The notes under the pieces are model-generated. The model saw nothing but the letters and a program-made list of their open reading frames with translations. It was not told the origin of the DNA and ran no database searches. Below, one piece after another: positions 23,601-37,000 of a stretch of 64,000 nucleotides of DNA. The stretch is taken from assembly GCA_964019135.1 (NCBI GenBank), contig OZ025249.1, positions 11,520,039 through 11,584,038 on the forward strand, given 5' to 3'. The DNA comes from Arenicola marina. Its lineage: Eukaryota > Annelida > Polychaeta > Arenicolidae. Within the stretch, counting starts at the first letter, position 1; each line of letters begins with the position of its first letter. Position numbers and translations under genes: made by a program.

Positions 23601-24720
23601 CCGCAACTCAACCCAGTTTGCCATTCTCTCCGCGTATGGGAATGAAGCGCCACCCTGCGGGAGATGGGCACAACTGGAACAACACGTACGCTGTAAGTTT
23701 TATCTGCCAGATACTATCTGCCACTGCCACTTGGGTTGGAGTGTCCATCATATTTTGCCAATGACGGTGTGTATCTAACATAATTTCATAATGACTAACG
23801 TTATTCCATTTACTACTGTGCTAATATTTAGACTGCTACTTTTAGACTTGTTGACCTGTTGAAAAGTGTTTGAAGAAATGAATCACTGGTCTGCACGACT
23901 ATGTCGGGATATCTGTGTCTGCCCCCCACCCCCCTCCCTCCCACAATTATTGAGGAGGCACGTGTTAGCTCAAAGGCCATCTTCTAGGTCTCAACTCACT
24001 TTTCACATCCAAACCAGTGCTGCAACCCGTCAGTCTGCACTATTACTTTTTGTTCAACATATAACGCTATGTTGACAACATATAAAGCTATGTTGGCAAC
24101 ATATAAAGCTATGTTGACAATGTGTGCCAAAAATCGTTTGCGGTCCCCAAAAAACCCGATGGTAACTTATGACGTCAAAGAAGGCACCCTAAGGCACCGA
24201 TCATTAGATGACCGGGGCAGGGCACTACCATTTGTTCACATGATATTAGTGAGAACGCACTGTGGTGGCGACGAAAGGTGGACCAAGTTTAAGCAATCAG
24301 TGAGTAGTGAATAACAATGGTGATTGCAGGGAGATTGACCAGAGTCTTGCGAGTCTGAAACCCTTTACCATATCCCATATGCTAACAAAATTTGCAAACG
24401 AAAAATTTAGAATGGCTGTTTACTGTATTACGACTCGTATAGTTTGTAAGAATCTGAATATGGAAGGAAGGGTATTATTATTAAACTTCCGCCGCAGTCA
24501 CTTAGTATTGGCGCGGAAAACTGGAGAAACGCGCGTTTGCGTCTCAATATCTTGGTGTTTTCTATGAAGATAAATACCATATTTCGACGTAATTGGCAAG
24601 GCATGTATAAAGTATAAAATTAATGACCATATCTAACTTACATTCAGATTACGTGACGTTTCCATTACATAGATGACACTGTTTCAGGTTTTAATGTCTA
24701 CAAAATACGTTGTCAGGCGA
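20615..24720. other. Intergenic, repeat-rich, no gene recognised
   Basis: All reading frames are short and low-complexity. Three degenerate copies of AATTCYTGGNNATTCGCGAT lie at about 21,221, 21,313 and 21,380. About 21,700-22,440 and 22,580-22,620 contain many G/C homopolymers and a GGGTCTGAAAG...CACGTGC stretch shared with 1,340, so they are probably small transposon copies. CTGGGTTGAGTTGCGGAGCA near 23,347 is inverted near 23,597 (a hairpin with about 220 bp between). ACATATAAAGCTATGTTG is repeated three times near 24,055-24,125. Confidence 0.6.
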
Positions 24721-24721
24721 T

Positions 24722-24774
24722 GACGCCATCTTGACATCTCGCAAAGACCAAAATTATACCCAGAATGCATTGCA
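24722..24774 (+). promoter_or_regulatory. YY1- and ZNF143-like sites, HBS1L promoter
   Basis: CGCCATCTTG at 24725-24734 is the YY1 core. TACCCAGAATGCATTGCA at 24757-24774 fits every position of the published ZNF143/STAF consensus as I remember it. Both lie 260-310 bp before the HBS1L start codon. This pairing is common at CpG-type housekeeping promoters. No TATA box is visible. Confidence 0.55.
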
Positions 24775-25033
24775 CATGCAGTGGCGCCTCAGGGTGGCAA
24801 ATTTGGAACTACGATTAGCGAAATGGTCTATTGCATAGAACCGCTGGAATGTAATAAGTGGCAGATAGCAGTCGCAAACTCCGACTCGCGCTGAACTCAA
24901 CTGCCATGAGTGAACCAAAAAGCAACGGAGTTGAATGATGAACAGCTTGTATTATCATCCCACCAGTAAGGAGACATTGCCCACATGTGATGCAATGAGT
25001 TTATGAGTCGATACGAAAAGAAGAGAAGAGAAA

Positions 25034-25076
25034 ATGTCGAGGCACAGAAACGTCAGATCGATGCGATATGAAGATG
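25034..25076 (+). CDS. HBS1L: HBS1L exon 1
   Basis: 43 coding bases, ATG at 25034, encoding [14 protein letters not shown] and ending in phase 1 before GTGAGT. It is too short to show as a long reading frame. I identified it from its match to the vertebrate start MARHRNVRGYNYDE and from the phase fit to exon 2, 4.9 kb away. The intron it opens carries two transposon copies. Confidence 0.9.
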
Positions 25077-28000
25077 GTGAGTATTCGGGTTCCGCGGGTG
25101 CCCCTCCCTGGCTTGAAGTTGAATGCTTGCCAGCTTGATGCCTGAGCCAAGGAGCGGACATTTATGATGAAACAGTTACATACGGGCCCGGATATTTTGT
25201 AGGATGTAATTTACTGCGGCGCCGCAGTAATTTTTCCGCGCCGATGTAGTTGGCGGAGGCATGTAGGTGAAATCTGTCACGTTATTATCAAAGACCTTAC
25301 CTCATAGATTCAGAAAATGTTTAGTCCGATGATTTTGGTATCCAAATAAGTGTGTAATGTTGCATAAACCATTCCGGGCGGCAGCCTCAGCTCAAATGGC
25401 TGCTTTCTCGGCATGCCATAATCTCGCCCCCCGCCAGCCGAGCGCGAAGTCTCGCAGTGGAGGGGGGGGGGGGTGCATTAGCGTGCGGTGCCGAGTGCCG
25501 AGGAGCCGGCTTCGCTCTGGTTGGGGAGAGGGGTGGGGGTGTTACTGGACAGTGGACCGAGGAAGCTAGTAGGTGGGGGGTGGCGTCGCACACGGCATAA
25601 TTCTTATGTTGGGGAGTGTCAATTTATTATGCGTGAAAAAGCCGTTACGACCAGTGGCTGGCTTAATGTCGATTGGTGTTGGTGCGAAAGGCATGAGGGC
25701 GGGCGGCGGGCGGCGAACTTAGTAGAAATAAAAACCTGAGAGCGGCGAAATAGGATTAAAAACCTGAGCAAGTGAAGGAACAGACACAAACACCGGTGTA
25801 AGTTAAATGAAGCATTTTATTTTATTTTATTATTTATTTTAATCATGAGCAATCCGAACAAAAGAAATCCTTATCCATCTCATTTACCGATATGTTAACA
25901 CACTTTTGGAATAGCCACCTATCACAGATATTACATTGCACCATATCGTCATAACATTGCGGCAGATGACAAGAGCAATACAATGGCAACTTAATCTTCC
26001 TATGCTTAACTTTCTTACTGGGAACGTCAAATTTCGGAAAAGATCGAATACTCTTGTCCTTAATGATATCTATAAAACACGACCTCATCATATCTCGCTT
26101 AAACTCAAATCCTATCACGCCCTTCTTTAAAAGATCTCTATAGCCTCCGGAACATTACTCAATCAAACTAGCTATGGCAAATACGCCGCAATCCCATCCG
26201 TTCTGCTGTTGTTGCCTGACTGGCAGTATAACATCTAAAGAAGTTCGTCCGTGACCGTAAATCTGGGCTAGCTGGATCTCGAGGGAGGGGGTAAGTGGCT
26301 GCTGTGCCTTGTAGACGCTGTCTAATACATACACCGGCCCCCCAACTACATCTTGAAACGAAACTACCCAGTGATCCTTGCCGGTGTGATGGATCTGCCC
26401 ACAAGGAGCCGGGACACTCTGCAAGCTGGAGAGGGGTATCTGCCATGCTTCGTCCTTCCAAATAGGTGCAGCGGTGCTAAGTTGAAACCTGTTATGCGGG
26501 AACTTATCTCGTAACAAACTAGAAGTAACTGCCATGTGATCACTACTCAACCACCCATTGCCTTCAATAACCCCGCAAAGCTCACTAATCTCGCTGTCCT
26601 CTTTAGCTTTCTTAGAATCTGGTGCCGGTGCAACTAAGTCTAGATCCTTAACCCGTGGTCGCTTCCTTCCCGAAGTCTTATCCACCCGTTTCCTGTTGTT
26701 CTTACGTAACTGTGTGAGGTTAACTACCAGGTCAACACCTCTAAACCTATAAACCACGTAAACCAGTCAGCCTTCGATGACTAATTGACTCAAACACCCG
26801 AGGTCAAAAATCGTAGAAGGCAGTGACAGTGAATCAAACAAATTCAATTCCACTTGTCCGATTCTCCCTTTGATGACAATTCCCCAAAATATAACACAGA
26901 GAAATCTACAGTTAATGTGATGGTACTAGGAAGTCAATTCTACTTGGCCGACTCCCCCCTCCCCCTACCCATCCCCTTTGCTCACCACCTCGTATGGCTG
27001 TGTGCAGAGAAGCCCAGTAACACCCAACCCTACATGAATGAAACGGTAGCGATAAACTTTCCTTGTGTCTTGCCACACCCCCACCCCTCTCCCCAACCAG
27101 AGCGAAGCCGGCTCCTCGGCACTCGGCACCGCACGCTAATGCACCCCCCCCCCCCCCCCCCCTCCACTGCGAGACTTCGCACTCGGCTGGCGGGGGGCGA
27201 GATTACGGCATGCCGAGAAAGCAGCCATTTGAGCTGAGGCTGCCGCCCGGAATGGTTTATGCAACATTACACACTTATTTGGATACCAAAATCATCGGAC
27301 TAAACATTTTCTGAATCTATGAGGTAAGGTCTTTGATAATAACGTGACAGATTTCACCTACATGCCTCCGCCAACTACATCGGCGTGGAAAAATTACATG
27401 TAAATTACATCCTACAAAATATCCGGGCCCGTTACATACCCCCATATTAGGCCATAGGCTAACGTCTTATAGAGCGGAAAATTGAAAACTTATGACCATG
27501 GGGCAGGTGGGGGGGGGGCTCTGAAAATGTGCATTCATAAAGTGGGTTGCCAAGAAAAAGTACCTCATTATTTTGGCCGTAAAACTAAAAGGCCCAAAGC
27601 AAGCAGTGAAAAGGGGGGCTGAATTACTGCTGAATTCCACTGCCCACAGCAATATATTAATTATCCCCCTTCCCTCCCCCAAGTACGTGAGCCCTGGTGA
27701 TGTTTCAATCTGGCTGCCAATCAATTTGATTGAGGGGTAAGGAGTGAGGGATGACAGGAGAGGTTGATGGGGGTGTGGGGGCTTGGTTATGGGGTAGCAA
27801 ATTTAAATGGAAAACTGAGCAATTAAGTTTTAATTTGTATATTGAACTATTTTGCTATTTTTAAATATTGATTTTACGTATAAGAAAATAAATCGAAGGC
27901 AAATCATGACATATTATTAACACCCACTATATCCACTATCAAATATCTGCCAATGAAAAACACAATCCAACTTCCTGAATTTTCCCTCCACAAAAGTGAG

Positions 28001-31000
28001 AAATTATATCTGTTGTAAATTGTCATAACGAATATATACCGTAAACTGCCTATTTGAAGCTGCATACATATTGGAAGCCGCACCCCAACTTTGGCCTTAA
28101 AACCGGGTTGGCAGGCACCCAGAACCATTTCCGGAAAACTACATATTATAAGCCGCGCCTGGACTTTGGCCTCTCAACCCCCTCCCCCCCCCCCCCCCCC
28201 TCTGTATCCCTGCTTAATCCTGTCCCACCAACGAAACCAATTAATTGTTTATATAAGCAGTCTTGACTACTAACAACCTTCACCTCTCCCTCTCCTATCG
28301 CACCTCTTATCAAGTGTCACACAGTGGCTGGCTCTCCTGACCCCTACCAAGCCAATTAATTGTTTATACAAGCAGTCGCGACTAATAACAACATTCATCT
28401 CTCTCTCTCTCCGATCGCAGCTCTTATCAAGTGTCACACCAATGGCTGGCTCTCCTGGCTCTTACTGCATGTTTATGAATCACTGCCATACCTACTCAGT
28501 ATCAAGTTTCTGTCTTGCACAATTAACTTATTGCACTTGGTGTGAAACCGGCGGCAGCCGTATCAATTTACATCACCTGAAACCTGGCCTATGATCGTTG
28601 GTCTATAATAGGTGTAGACGGATTCACTTGGCAGTAGTAATAAATAACATAACCTTAAGTAGCTCATTGTCGGTCTTGATTGCCGCAGTAACACAATGCC
28701 TGGGAAAGAACATCTTACGACGCAGCTTTCAAGTTTAATTATCTCCCGACTTGTTGACTTGTGTGATGTTATGATGCAATACATTATTTTGGCAATGGCG
28801 GTAACTTTTGTATTACCCCCCCCCCCCCCCGGAAGCCCCCTGCTTGTCTCGCTACGCTCACTTGAAATCGGCAAAAGGCCCTTTTTAAAGCCGCACCCTG
28901 ACTTGCACCTCAAACCCAGAAAGTGGATCCTCCAGCTTCTTAATATAAGCCACGGCTTCAAATAGGCAGTTTACGGTATGTATACTGTTTACCAGTCCTA
29001 CCAACCAAACTATATCTGACAACAAAAGCATTTAGTAATGCCATTTCCTCTTGCATGCCTAATTTTAACTTATGTTAAAAGTGGCGGGCCATGATTCAGG
29101 AAGTGGCAGTTGATGGTGTAACTTAAAACAACTGCTGTCTTAGACTAAGTGGACCAGACAAAAACTTGATACTGTATAGGCGCGATGAGACTGGCCCTGC
29201 AATCAGCGCCAGAGTAATTGGCTTTATTAACTAGATAGGATTATGATAGGCAGGGACGGTGGAAAAATGATATCTGATGTCACGGCTGTATAAAAAAAGG
29301 TGCAACTTATATACGGGAAATTACGGTATGAAAAGTGGGGATGTCAAACTGTACAGTATAAGCAGTCTCTAGTAGGGGACCTGGAGTGTGCTGATTGTAA
29401 GAAGATAAAAATGTCTAACTGACAGTATATGTTATTTGCTCTGATTTTTACACACAGGACCCAGTAATAAGAATTGCATGAAAAGCAATTGTTTAATTTT
29501 CATTCGTCTATATATCCTGTCCTGCTGCACTGGAGACCCCTGCAGTCATGTGACCTATTCTCAAAACACATTTATACATGGCAAATGTGGCTGAATGGAA
29601 AGAAATCTAATATATGTGTGTAGTTCATATGAATGCATTACTGCAGACACATATCACAAAAGATTTCATTTGGTTTGTGAACATCCACCAGAAAAAATCT
29701 CCTTCAATGGAAGTACCCTGTTAGACCCTCTTAAATTATTTTTAAAAATTGTTTGCTGGCTCCAATTAAGACTACATGTGACAGCTATCACTTGTTTCAC
29801 TAGTCATTTGTTTTCAATGGTAAAGAGGAGGCAGAGCTGCATCAAAGACTCTTGAAGCTGTATTATAGTGCCACTTGAGTGCATGATGACACTTGAGTGA
29901 AAATTACCCATCTCATGCCATCCCTCTATTATACAACTCCCTCAGTTATACGCGAATGCTCTTCTGTTTGCAGATTTGGAAGATGAGGATGTCTATGGCC
30001 ACTCAGTTGAAGATGATTACTGCGTCTCTCCCAGCACAGGTATAATCTCATACTGCTGACTCTAACATATTGGAGCAGATTATCATCATTTGAAGGTAGA
30101 TTAGTATTTACTAAAACGAACGGCTCAAGGTATAGAAACTTCATTTGCAAATGCAAATTCCAAGTTAACGAAAATATATAGTTTACCATTAATATTTGTT
30201 AGAAGAAAAGGTTAAAGTTGCATGTCGAGCTCTTTCCCGCCAAAACTAAAGAGGTCAAAATACAAATAAGAATCCGTCCTTGAATCATTCAAGACTTCTT
30301 TTGTCTATACTCCACCCTTGCCAGACTGCCAAATAGTGTCTCCTAGCCTTGCCCGTTATATCAATTTACCACAAGTTTTCATTTTAGTGGTAAACGCCAT
30401 CAGTTTGTGTGCTTCGCGATGCTTTGTTATAAGTAGCAGTAACGCGACCGAGTTCTGTGGTGTCCCGGGATAGACACGTTTGCCACACCATAGCCGAAAC
30501 GGCGATGTTTATCAGGTTTTTGAATTTATAGCATAAAACAATCGAGTTTTCTGCAAATTTTGATATAAATTTCGCCTAGGCTTAGATTTGGCGGGAAAGA
30601 ACTCGACATGCAACTTTAAATAATGAAATATACAGGTAATGATCACATCACATCACTGTTCAAAATGTTATTACGGTTTGTGTACTTCAATTAATTTTCC
30701 CAAAGAAGCCCAGTTCCTGTATGACCGAAACAGTCAGCAGCAACTGGCTTCCTTCATCTCATCACATGACCACATCGAGGAGATCCCAGAAGAGCCAGAG
30801 GATGAAGAAGAGGCTGATCCGCTTAAGGACTCTGGTGCCTCGGTGAAACCATCACTCAGTGATGTGGACCAAGGTTTGTGAATAATGTGCTGGTAGAAAG
30901 TGATGTACCTGTATCACTATTGTGAGAACTATTTTCTGCGCCCTACAGTCTTGTGTATAGCAGTGCAATGTTTAGATCAGAGATACCAAAAGACAACTGC

Positions 31001-34000
31001 AGCAGAAACGTTGACTGACTGTTGCAACATAACAGTTCAGGGATTGTAGTGTGAAATAAAAACAACCTAAGTAAATACTGGGGTGTAGTTTGTGATAGCC
31101 TGAGGATATTTGTATGCAGGCTTAAGTGGTGCTTATGTCAAAAGATGAATAACAGTACCTAATATATAATAATAACTGTGGTTATGTATGTCATTACTTC
31201 ATAGCAAAGCTGAATTCCTGCTTGGAGGAAATGCGCAGCATCCTTGGTGATACAGTCCCTGACCATGTGATGGCACAAGCAGTTGTTACCGCAGGATTTT
31301 CTTATGAACTGGCATTGAGTAATATCCTCAGTCAACAAGGTCAGTGGTACCTATATGATATACTTGGCTTACCTTGCCTTCAACGGACTTTTGTATAAAA
31401 AATAGTTCTTTGAAGAGTGGGATCTAAGCTTGGTGAGGGTTTGGAGCTTTTGCCTGACTCTTAGCTTGTCTATATCGTCTTCAACAGGTTTGAGTTGGAC
31501 AAGATGATAAACTATGAATGTAAGCCAAGTTTAGCATGGCTCATATTACAACGTTCTCACTCTACACGTTAATGCGCTTTTTCTTGAAATCTATGCCCAT
31601 GGCTCTGCACTTCTCCCATGGTCTGTTAGACCCTTCTATTTACATTGCTATGTACGCTGGATTACACACTTGGGACACCCAAAGTTAAGGACATGATCCT
31701 TGTCCATGTTATATTAGTGACAAAGCTTACGTTCCAGATGTGCCGAAACCGCAACGAACGGCCCGAGAAAACCGGCGGAATAAAGGTGAGAATTGTCTTG
31801 GTGGATGTTCAATGTATAGTTTAGCAACGTTACATAAGCTGTATTTTTTTTCTCGATGATTTAGCAAGTGAGACATGATTCTTGTGCATTGAATGGAAAC
31901 TATTGCTGTGTATCTGAGAGGTTAAAAGAGGTTAAGTATATTGATTAGGTATAATGGGCTGGTACGTCTAGCTGTATTTTCTTTATGCATATTTAAGTTC
32001 AATACCATTTTTTTTCAGTTTTCTCATATGATTGCTCTATACAGCATACTTGATGACATATACAGCAGCAATATAATATAGATACAGAATGATATGCGAC
32101 TATAAGTCCTGGGCGTGTTTTGTCCATATGCTTCCTTTTTTTTCTATTTTTTGACGCTGTGGTTGCAGTTAATTTGCAAGAAGTGACTAAGGTGATGCCT
32201 TGTTTTCTTTCTTCTCCTTCTCTCCTGCCACAACCTTGGCCATGGTAAGGTAAGACGATGCTGAAGGTGCCACTGTGGGCTCGCTGGCGGGCGTTGGTGC
32301 CGCCATAAGCAGCGCCGACCCCGCTGTAGATAGGTCGTTGTGTCCGGGTGATGGCGGCCTGGTGTGTGGTAGGCTGGGATCAGGGACGGGGCTTGGCTTG
32401 GGGCATGTAGCTACAGCCATGTCGGAGCCCCAGGGAGCTGTACCCAGCTCTGGTATAGTTAGTGTCACCGGTTCTCGCGCCGGACAACAGGCATCCTTTT
32501 CCCTATCCGCCTTAGCTCAGGCCCAGACTCAGGGTGTGCTATCCGCCGACAGCGACCAATGCCGCGCACGCCTGGAATGTCAGGCTACGCGCGGTCACAC
32601 AGTGTTAACGGCTCTACCTCAGGCAGCAGGACAGCAGCAGCAGGTCAACAGGGGACCCATCTCCCTGGCGGGACTGGCCCAAGGGTTTAACCAAGGCAGC
32701 GGTAGCAGCAGTGGCTCATTTAGTAGTCCTCTGAGGACGGAAGGGGTGAAGACTGGAAAAGGGGTTTCACATAACGTAGCTCGTGCGCATATGGACAGTC
32801 GCAACGTCGGTCAGACCGGTATAGTTCCTTCATTGGCAGCATTCTCGCAGCAGTTGAACCAGCAAGAGTCGCCAGACTCATCGCCCACTCAAGGATTTAC
32901 TGCGACATGGCGTGACAGAGACGATGTGGCTCGGGCGGAAGCCAAATCTTTGAGCTTAGCAGACCTTGCCGCCCGGCATAGCAAGACACCGTCGGGGACC
33001 GCAGTGGCCTCGTCGGCGGGGCCGCGCGTACCGACCTCGCAAGTTCTGACTCTGTCTGGTTTGAGCGCAGCCGCCGAGTCGGGCTGGAGTCTCCGGGTGG
33101 ATAAGCCCCCACCCGGTCTGGGCCACCAACCTTCCTTGGCGCCGCTTCCGTCCCGGCCGCCTGGTATGGCGTCCACTGCCTCTCAGCGCATCCCCACGCC
33201 CGCAATAGGGATCAGCAGCCCGAATCGGGGGGCCATGAAAACACAGCACCAAGACGAGAAGGCATCACCCAGCCTCTCGGCTCTGGCCTTGCAACACTTA
33301 GGATCCCCGAGCGTCCTGAAAACACGAGCGTACGTACCGACGCCAGCGCTGGGGTTAGGGACCACCAAGCCCGTGGGTGACTCGGAAGGGAGAGGGAGAG
33401 GGCTTAGATTGCATACCAGTCTCGGGGGGCAGTCTCCGGGCCCTAAGGCACAGAAGGATTCGTGCAGGCCCTCCACCTGTACCACAGATTCACAAGCTGC
33501 TTCATCATCGCCATCGCTGGGAAAGTCACACGCCCCTGCGCCGCCCGCCAAGGCGGTAAACCTGTCTGACCTGGCCTCCCGCCACGTCAGCCGCCCCGCC
33601 GTTAAACCCTCATCCCGACCGCTCCACACCGACATGGGACCGATGGTCACTCGCACCCAGCCCTCCATGTTCGCCAAGACGCTATGTAGCACAGACGCCG
33701 CCCCGTCCCTTACCGCGGGACCAACGCTAGCTAGCTTAACAAGGGTGGGGCCGTCTAAGTTCCCGCAGTTCGCATACCATAGGCAGATGGGGAAAGGGAG
33801 CTCTGCGGCGGACCCATTATCTCTAGTCGTGGCTTTTGATTTCTCCACTCCCTCGCCTGACGATATCGTCAAGGAAAAGCAAAAGGGAGGGTTTGGCTCC
33901 CACTCTAGCTGTGAGTATTCTCTCCCTTCTTTTGTTGGGAGGTGTATGGTTTTTTTAATACGTTTATGATAATGATATATGATGATTGAATGTCGAATAG

Positions 34001-37000
34001 TATGTTTAGTGGTTACGCTATGGTGTTTCATTTTGAGGGGTCGCGTACCCGTTTTCTGCTTACTCTCGTGCTAATTAGTTGATAGTGATGCGCTGGCTCA
34101 CTATCATATATTGCTGACATTATGCTGTATTTCATTTCATTCTATTTGAGCGGAAGATCCGTTTGCAATCTAAGTATCTGATCATATTTGATAATAATTT
34201 TGCAATGTTGCTGCTTACCGTGTGTGATACGCTAATCGTCAATTAAAAGAATCGTGATGGCAATGTTTATGTGACCGACTCTAGCGGCTCGAGGCGGCCA
34301 AAAAGACGCCACGAGCGCGGCGGCCACGGCTCCGGCCATCGGTCCGGCCCCTGTCTCCACACAGCCCGCCCCAACACCCACCGCCGGGCCGGCCGCTGGC
34401 GCTGGCATCCCTGTCGAGGCTGCCGAGCCCTCGCAGGGACTTGCCAGAATGACGTTCTCCTCCGGAAAGTCTTCCAGGAAGGGCTTTGCGGTGTGTGAGT
34501 CCAATGGGTTGGATGTCGCCGATCTGGATGCAGAGATCTCCCCGACCCAGTCCGCGGGGAGCAGCACCAGGACCAGTGCCGAGCGCGAGCCCGTCGCTAT
34601 GGGAACGCCCAAGAAAGAACTAGCGCCCCCTAGCGCCAGTGTCGTTTCTTCGCCATTGCCGCGGAGTGCGTCAAAGTAAGTTTTATGGCGGTTAGATACA
34701 ATGTATACAGAAATGATATTCATTTGACCGTTATTGGAGAATCTTAAAATGTGTCCCGCACTGATAGCATCGATCTGAGCGGGAAATATCGTGCGCCTCA
34801 GAGCGACAGTTTAGTTAATGAAATATATATAGATCTTATATATATATATATAAATACATACACTGTATTTCCGGTTTACCATGAACCTGAAATACTTACG
34901 TTATGCTACGTTTACTCATGTAGAACAAAAATCGACAAGATGGATTTAACAAAAGAATATGAAAAACGAAAGGCCAACGGCAAAGACAGCATCAACTTGG
35001 TTGTCATCGGTAATATTTGTTTATTATTGCTTCAAGAAACTTTCCCACGATGTTTAGTCTAACTCTTCAGTCCCTTCATTGTGTAACTGTTTCAACGATC
35101 TTTCTATACCGTAATTATTATTTGTGCCATATGCACTTCTTCGCAAAGATGAAGTGTGGTTAACGATGTGATTAAAGCTACACATTCCGGGAAAAAAGTC
35201 ACTGGCTTCTTGTTTTCGCATGAAGACTGCAGATAGATGATAGTGATGTATATCTAACAGGTCACGTGGATGCCGGTAAGAGCACTTTGATGGGTCACGT
35301 GCTGTACCAGATGGGCTATGTCAACAAGAGGGTGATGCACAAGTATGAACAGGAGGCGAAAAAGATGGGAAAAGCGTCTTTTGCGTATGCCTGGGTCTTG
35401 GACGAAACAGAGGAAGAAAGGTAAGCTGCGCTTGTGATGCTCAATTCCAATGAATTAACCAATTGCCACTACGTCCTCAAGATATGGATGATATTTTGTT
35501 GCTTTTTGCTCTTATATAGCGTCGTTACAGTGTAAACTCGCTTTTTTTTTACAAAATGATGCTTTCAGAACTCGCGGAGTTACCATGGACGTGGCTCAGA
35601 CGAGATTTGAGACGGAGTCCAAGATCGTAAACTTGCTTGATGCGCCTGGACATAAAGATTTCATTCCCAATATGATAACTGGTACGTAATGTTGTTAACG
35701 CTTTTGAAGTGTTAGAAGACATTTCGCAATATTAAAGATATACAAAATGTCGGCAATTACATCGAGATGGAACGTTCATGAAACAAATACCCGGTGTTAT
35801 TTATTGATATCGTTTTGTATACATATTATTATCACTATTTTATCAAACGCATCATTAGAATGATAATATTATTTTAAATATTATTCTTTAATATATCGAG
35901 AATGTTTATATGAATAGTAATCACCTGAGATGGAACACATCAACAACTGCGTAAGAAGTGAACATTGAAAAAGAACTTATAATGCGATACGTGTATGGTC
36001 GGACTATATAATGCTAAGATTGTTAAGGCTATCTAGTAGCACTCTCAATGTAAGTTGTAATTGAACTTGCAGGGGCGGCGCAGGCTGATGTAGCCACCCT
36101 AGTGGTCAATGCCACACGGGGCGAGTTCGAGACTGGCTTCGACACTGGCGGCCAGACGCGAGAGCACGCCATGCTCATCCGCTCATTAGGTAACGTTGTC
36201 AGACACGTTGTCAGACACGTCGTCAGACACGTCGTCAGACACGTCGTCAGACACGTCGTCAGACACGTCGTCAGACACGTCGTAAGACACGTCGTAAGAC
36301 ACGTCGTAAGACACGTCATAAGAGACGTCGTAAGACACGTCATAAGACACGTCATAAGACACGTCGTCAGACACGTCGTAAGACACGTCGTAAGAGTCGA
36401 GTTTTAAACTAGTTGCCGGACATGGGAAACCCGTAATGAGACGCGTTGTCAGACACTTAGTGAGACCTGTTTCGCTACCCATTGTGAGACCCGTAATGAG
36501 ACGCGTTGTCAGACACTTAGTGAGACCTGTTTCGCTACCCATTGTGAGACCCGTAATGAGACGCGTTGTCAGACACTTAGTGAGACCTGTTTCGCTACCC
36601 ATTGTGAGACCCGTAATGAGACGCGTTGTCAGACACTTAGTGAGACCTGTTTCGCTACCCATTGTGAGACCCGTAATGAGACGCGTTGTCAGACACTTAG
36701 TGAGACCTGTTTCGCTACCCATTGTGAGACCCGTAATGAGACGCGTTGTCAGACACTTAGTGAGACCTGTTTCGCTACCCATTGTGAGACCCGTAATGAG
36801 ACGCGTTGTCACACTTAGTGAGACCTGTTTCGCTACCCATTGTGAGACCCGTAATGAGACGCGTTGTCAGACACTTAGTGAGACCTGTTTCGCTACCCAT
36901 TGTGAGACCCGTAATGAGACGCGTTGTCAGACACTTAGTGAGACCTGTTTCGCTACCCATTGTGAGACCCGTAATGAGACGCGTTGTCAGACACTTAGTG

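Noticed and set aside
25183-27431. Polinton (Maverick) identity for the Ulp1-bearing element
   Set aside because: Polintons carry an adenovirus-type protease, but this element has a PHD finger, different termini and no polymerase, integrase or capsid gene.
33183-34031. 282-codon minus-strand frame
   Set aside because: It is the antisense shadow of the GC-rich SKI7-like exon; the plus strand has matching phases, splice sites and homology.
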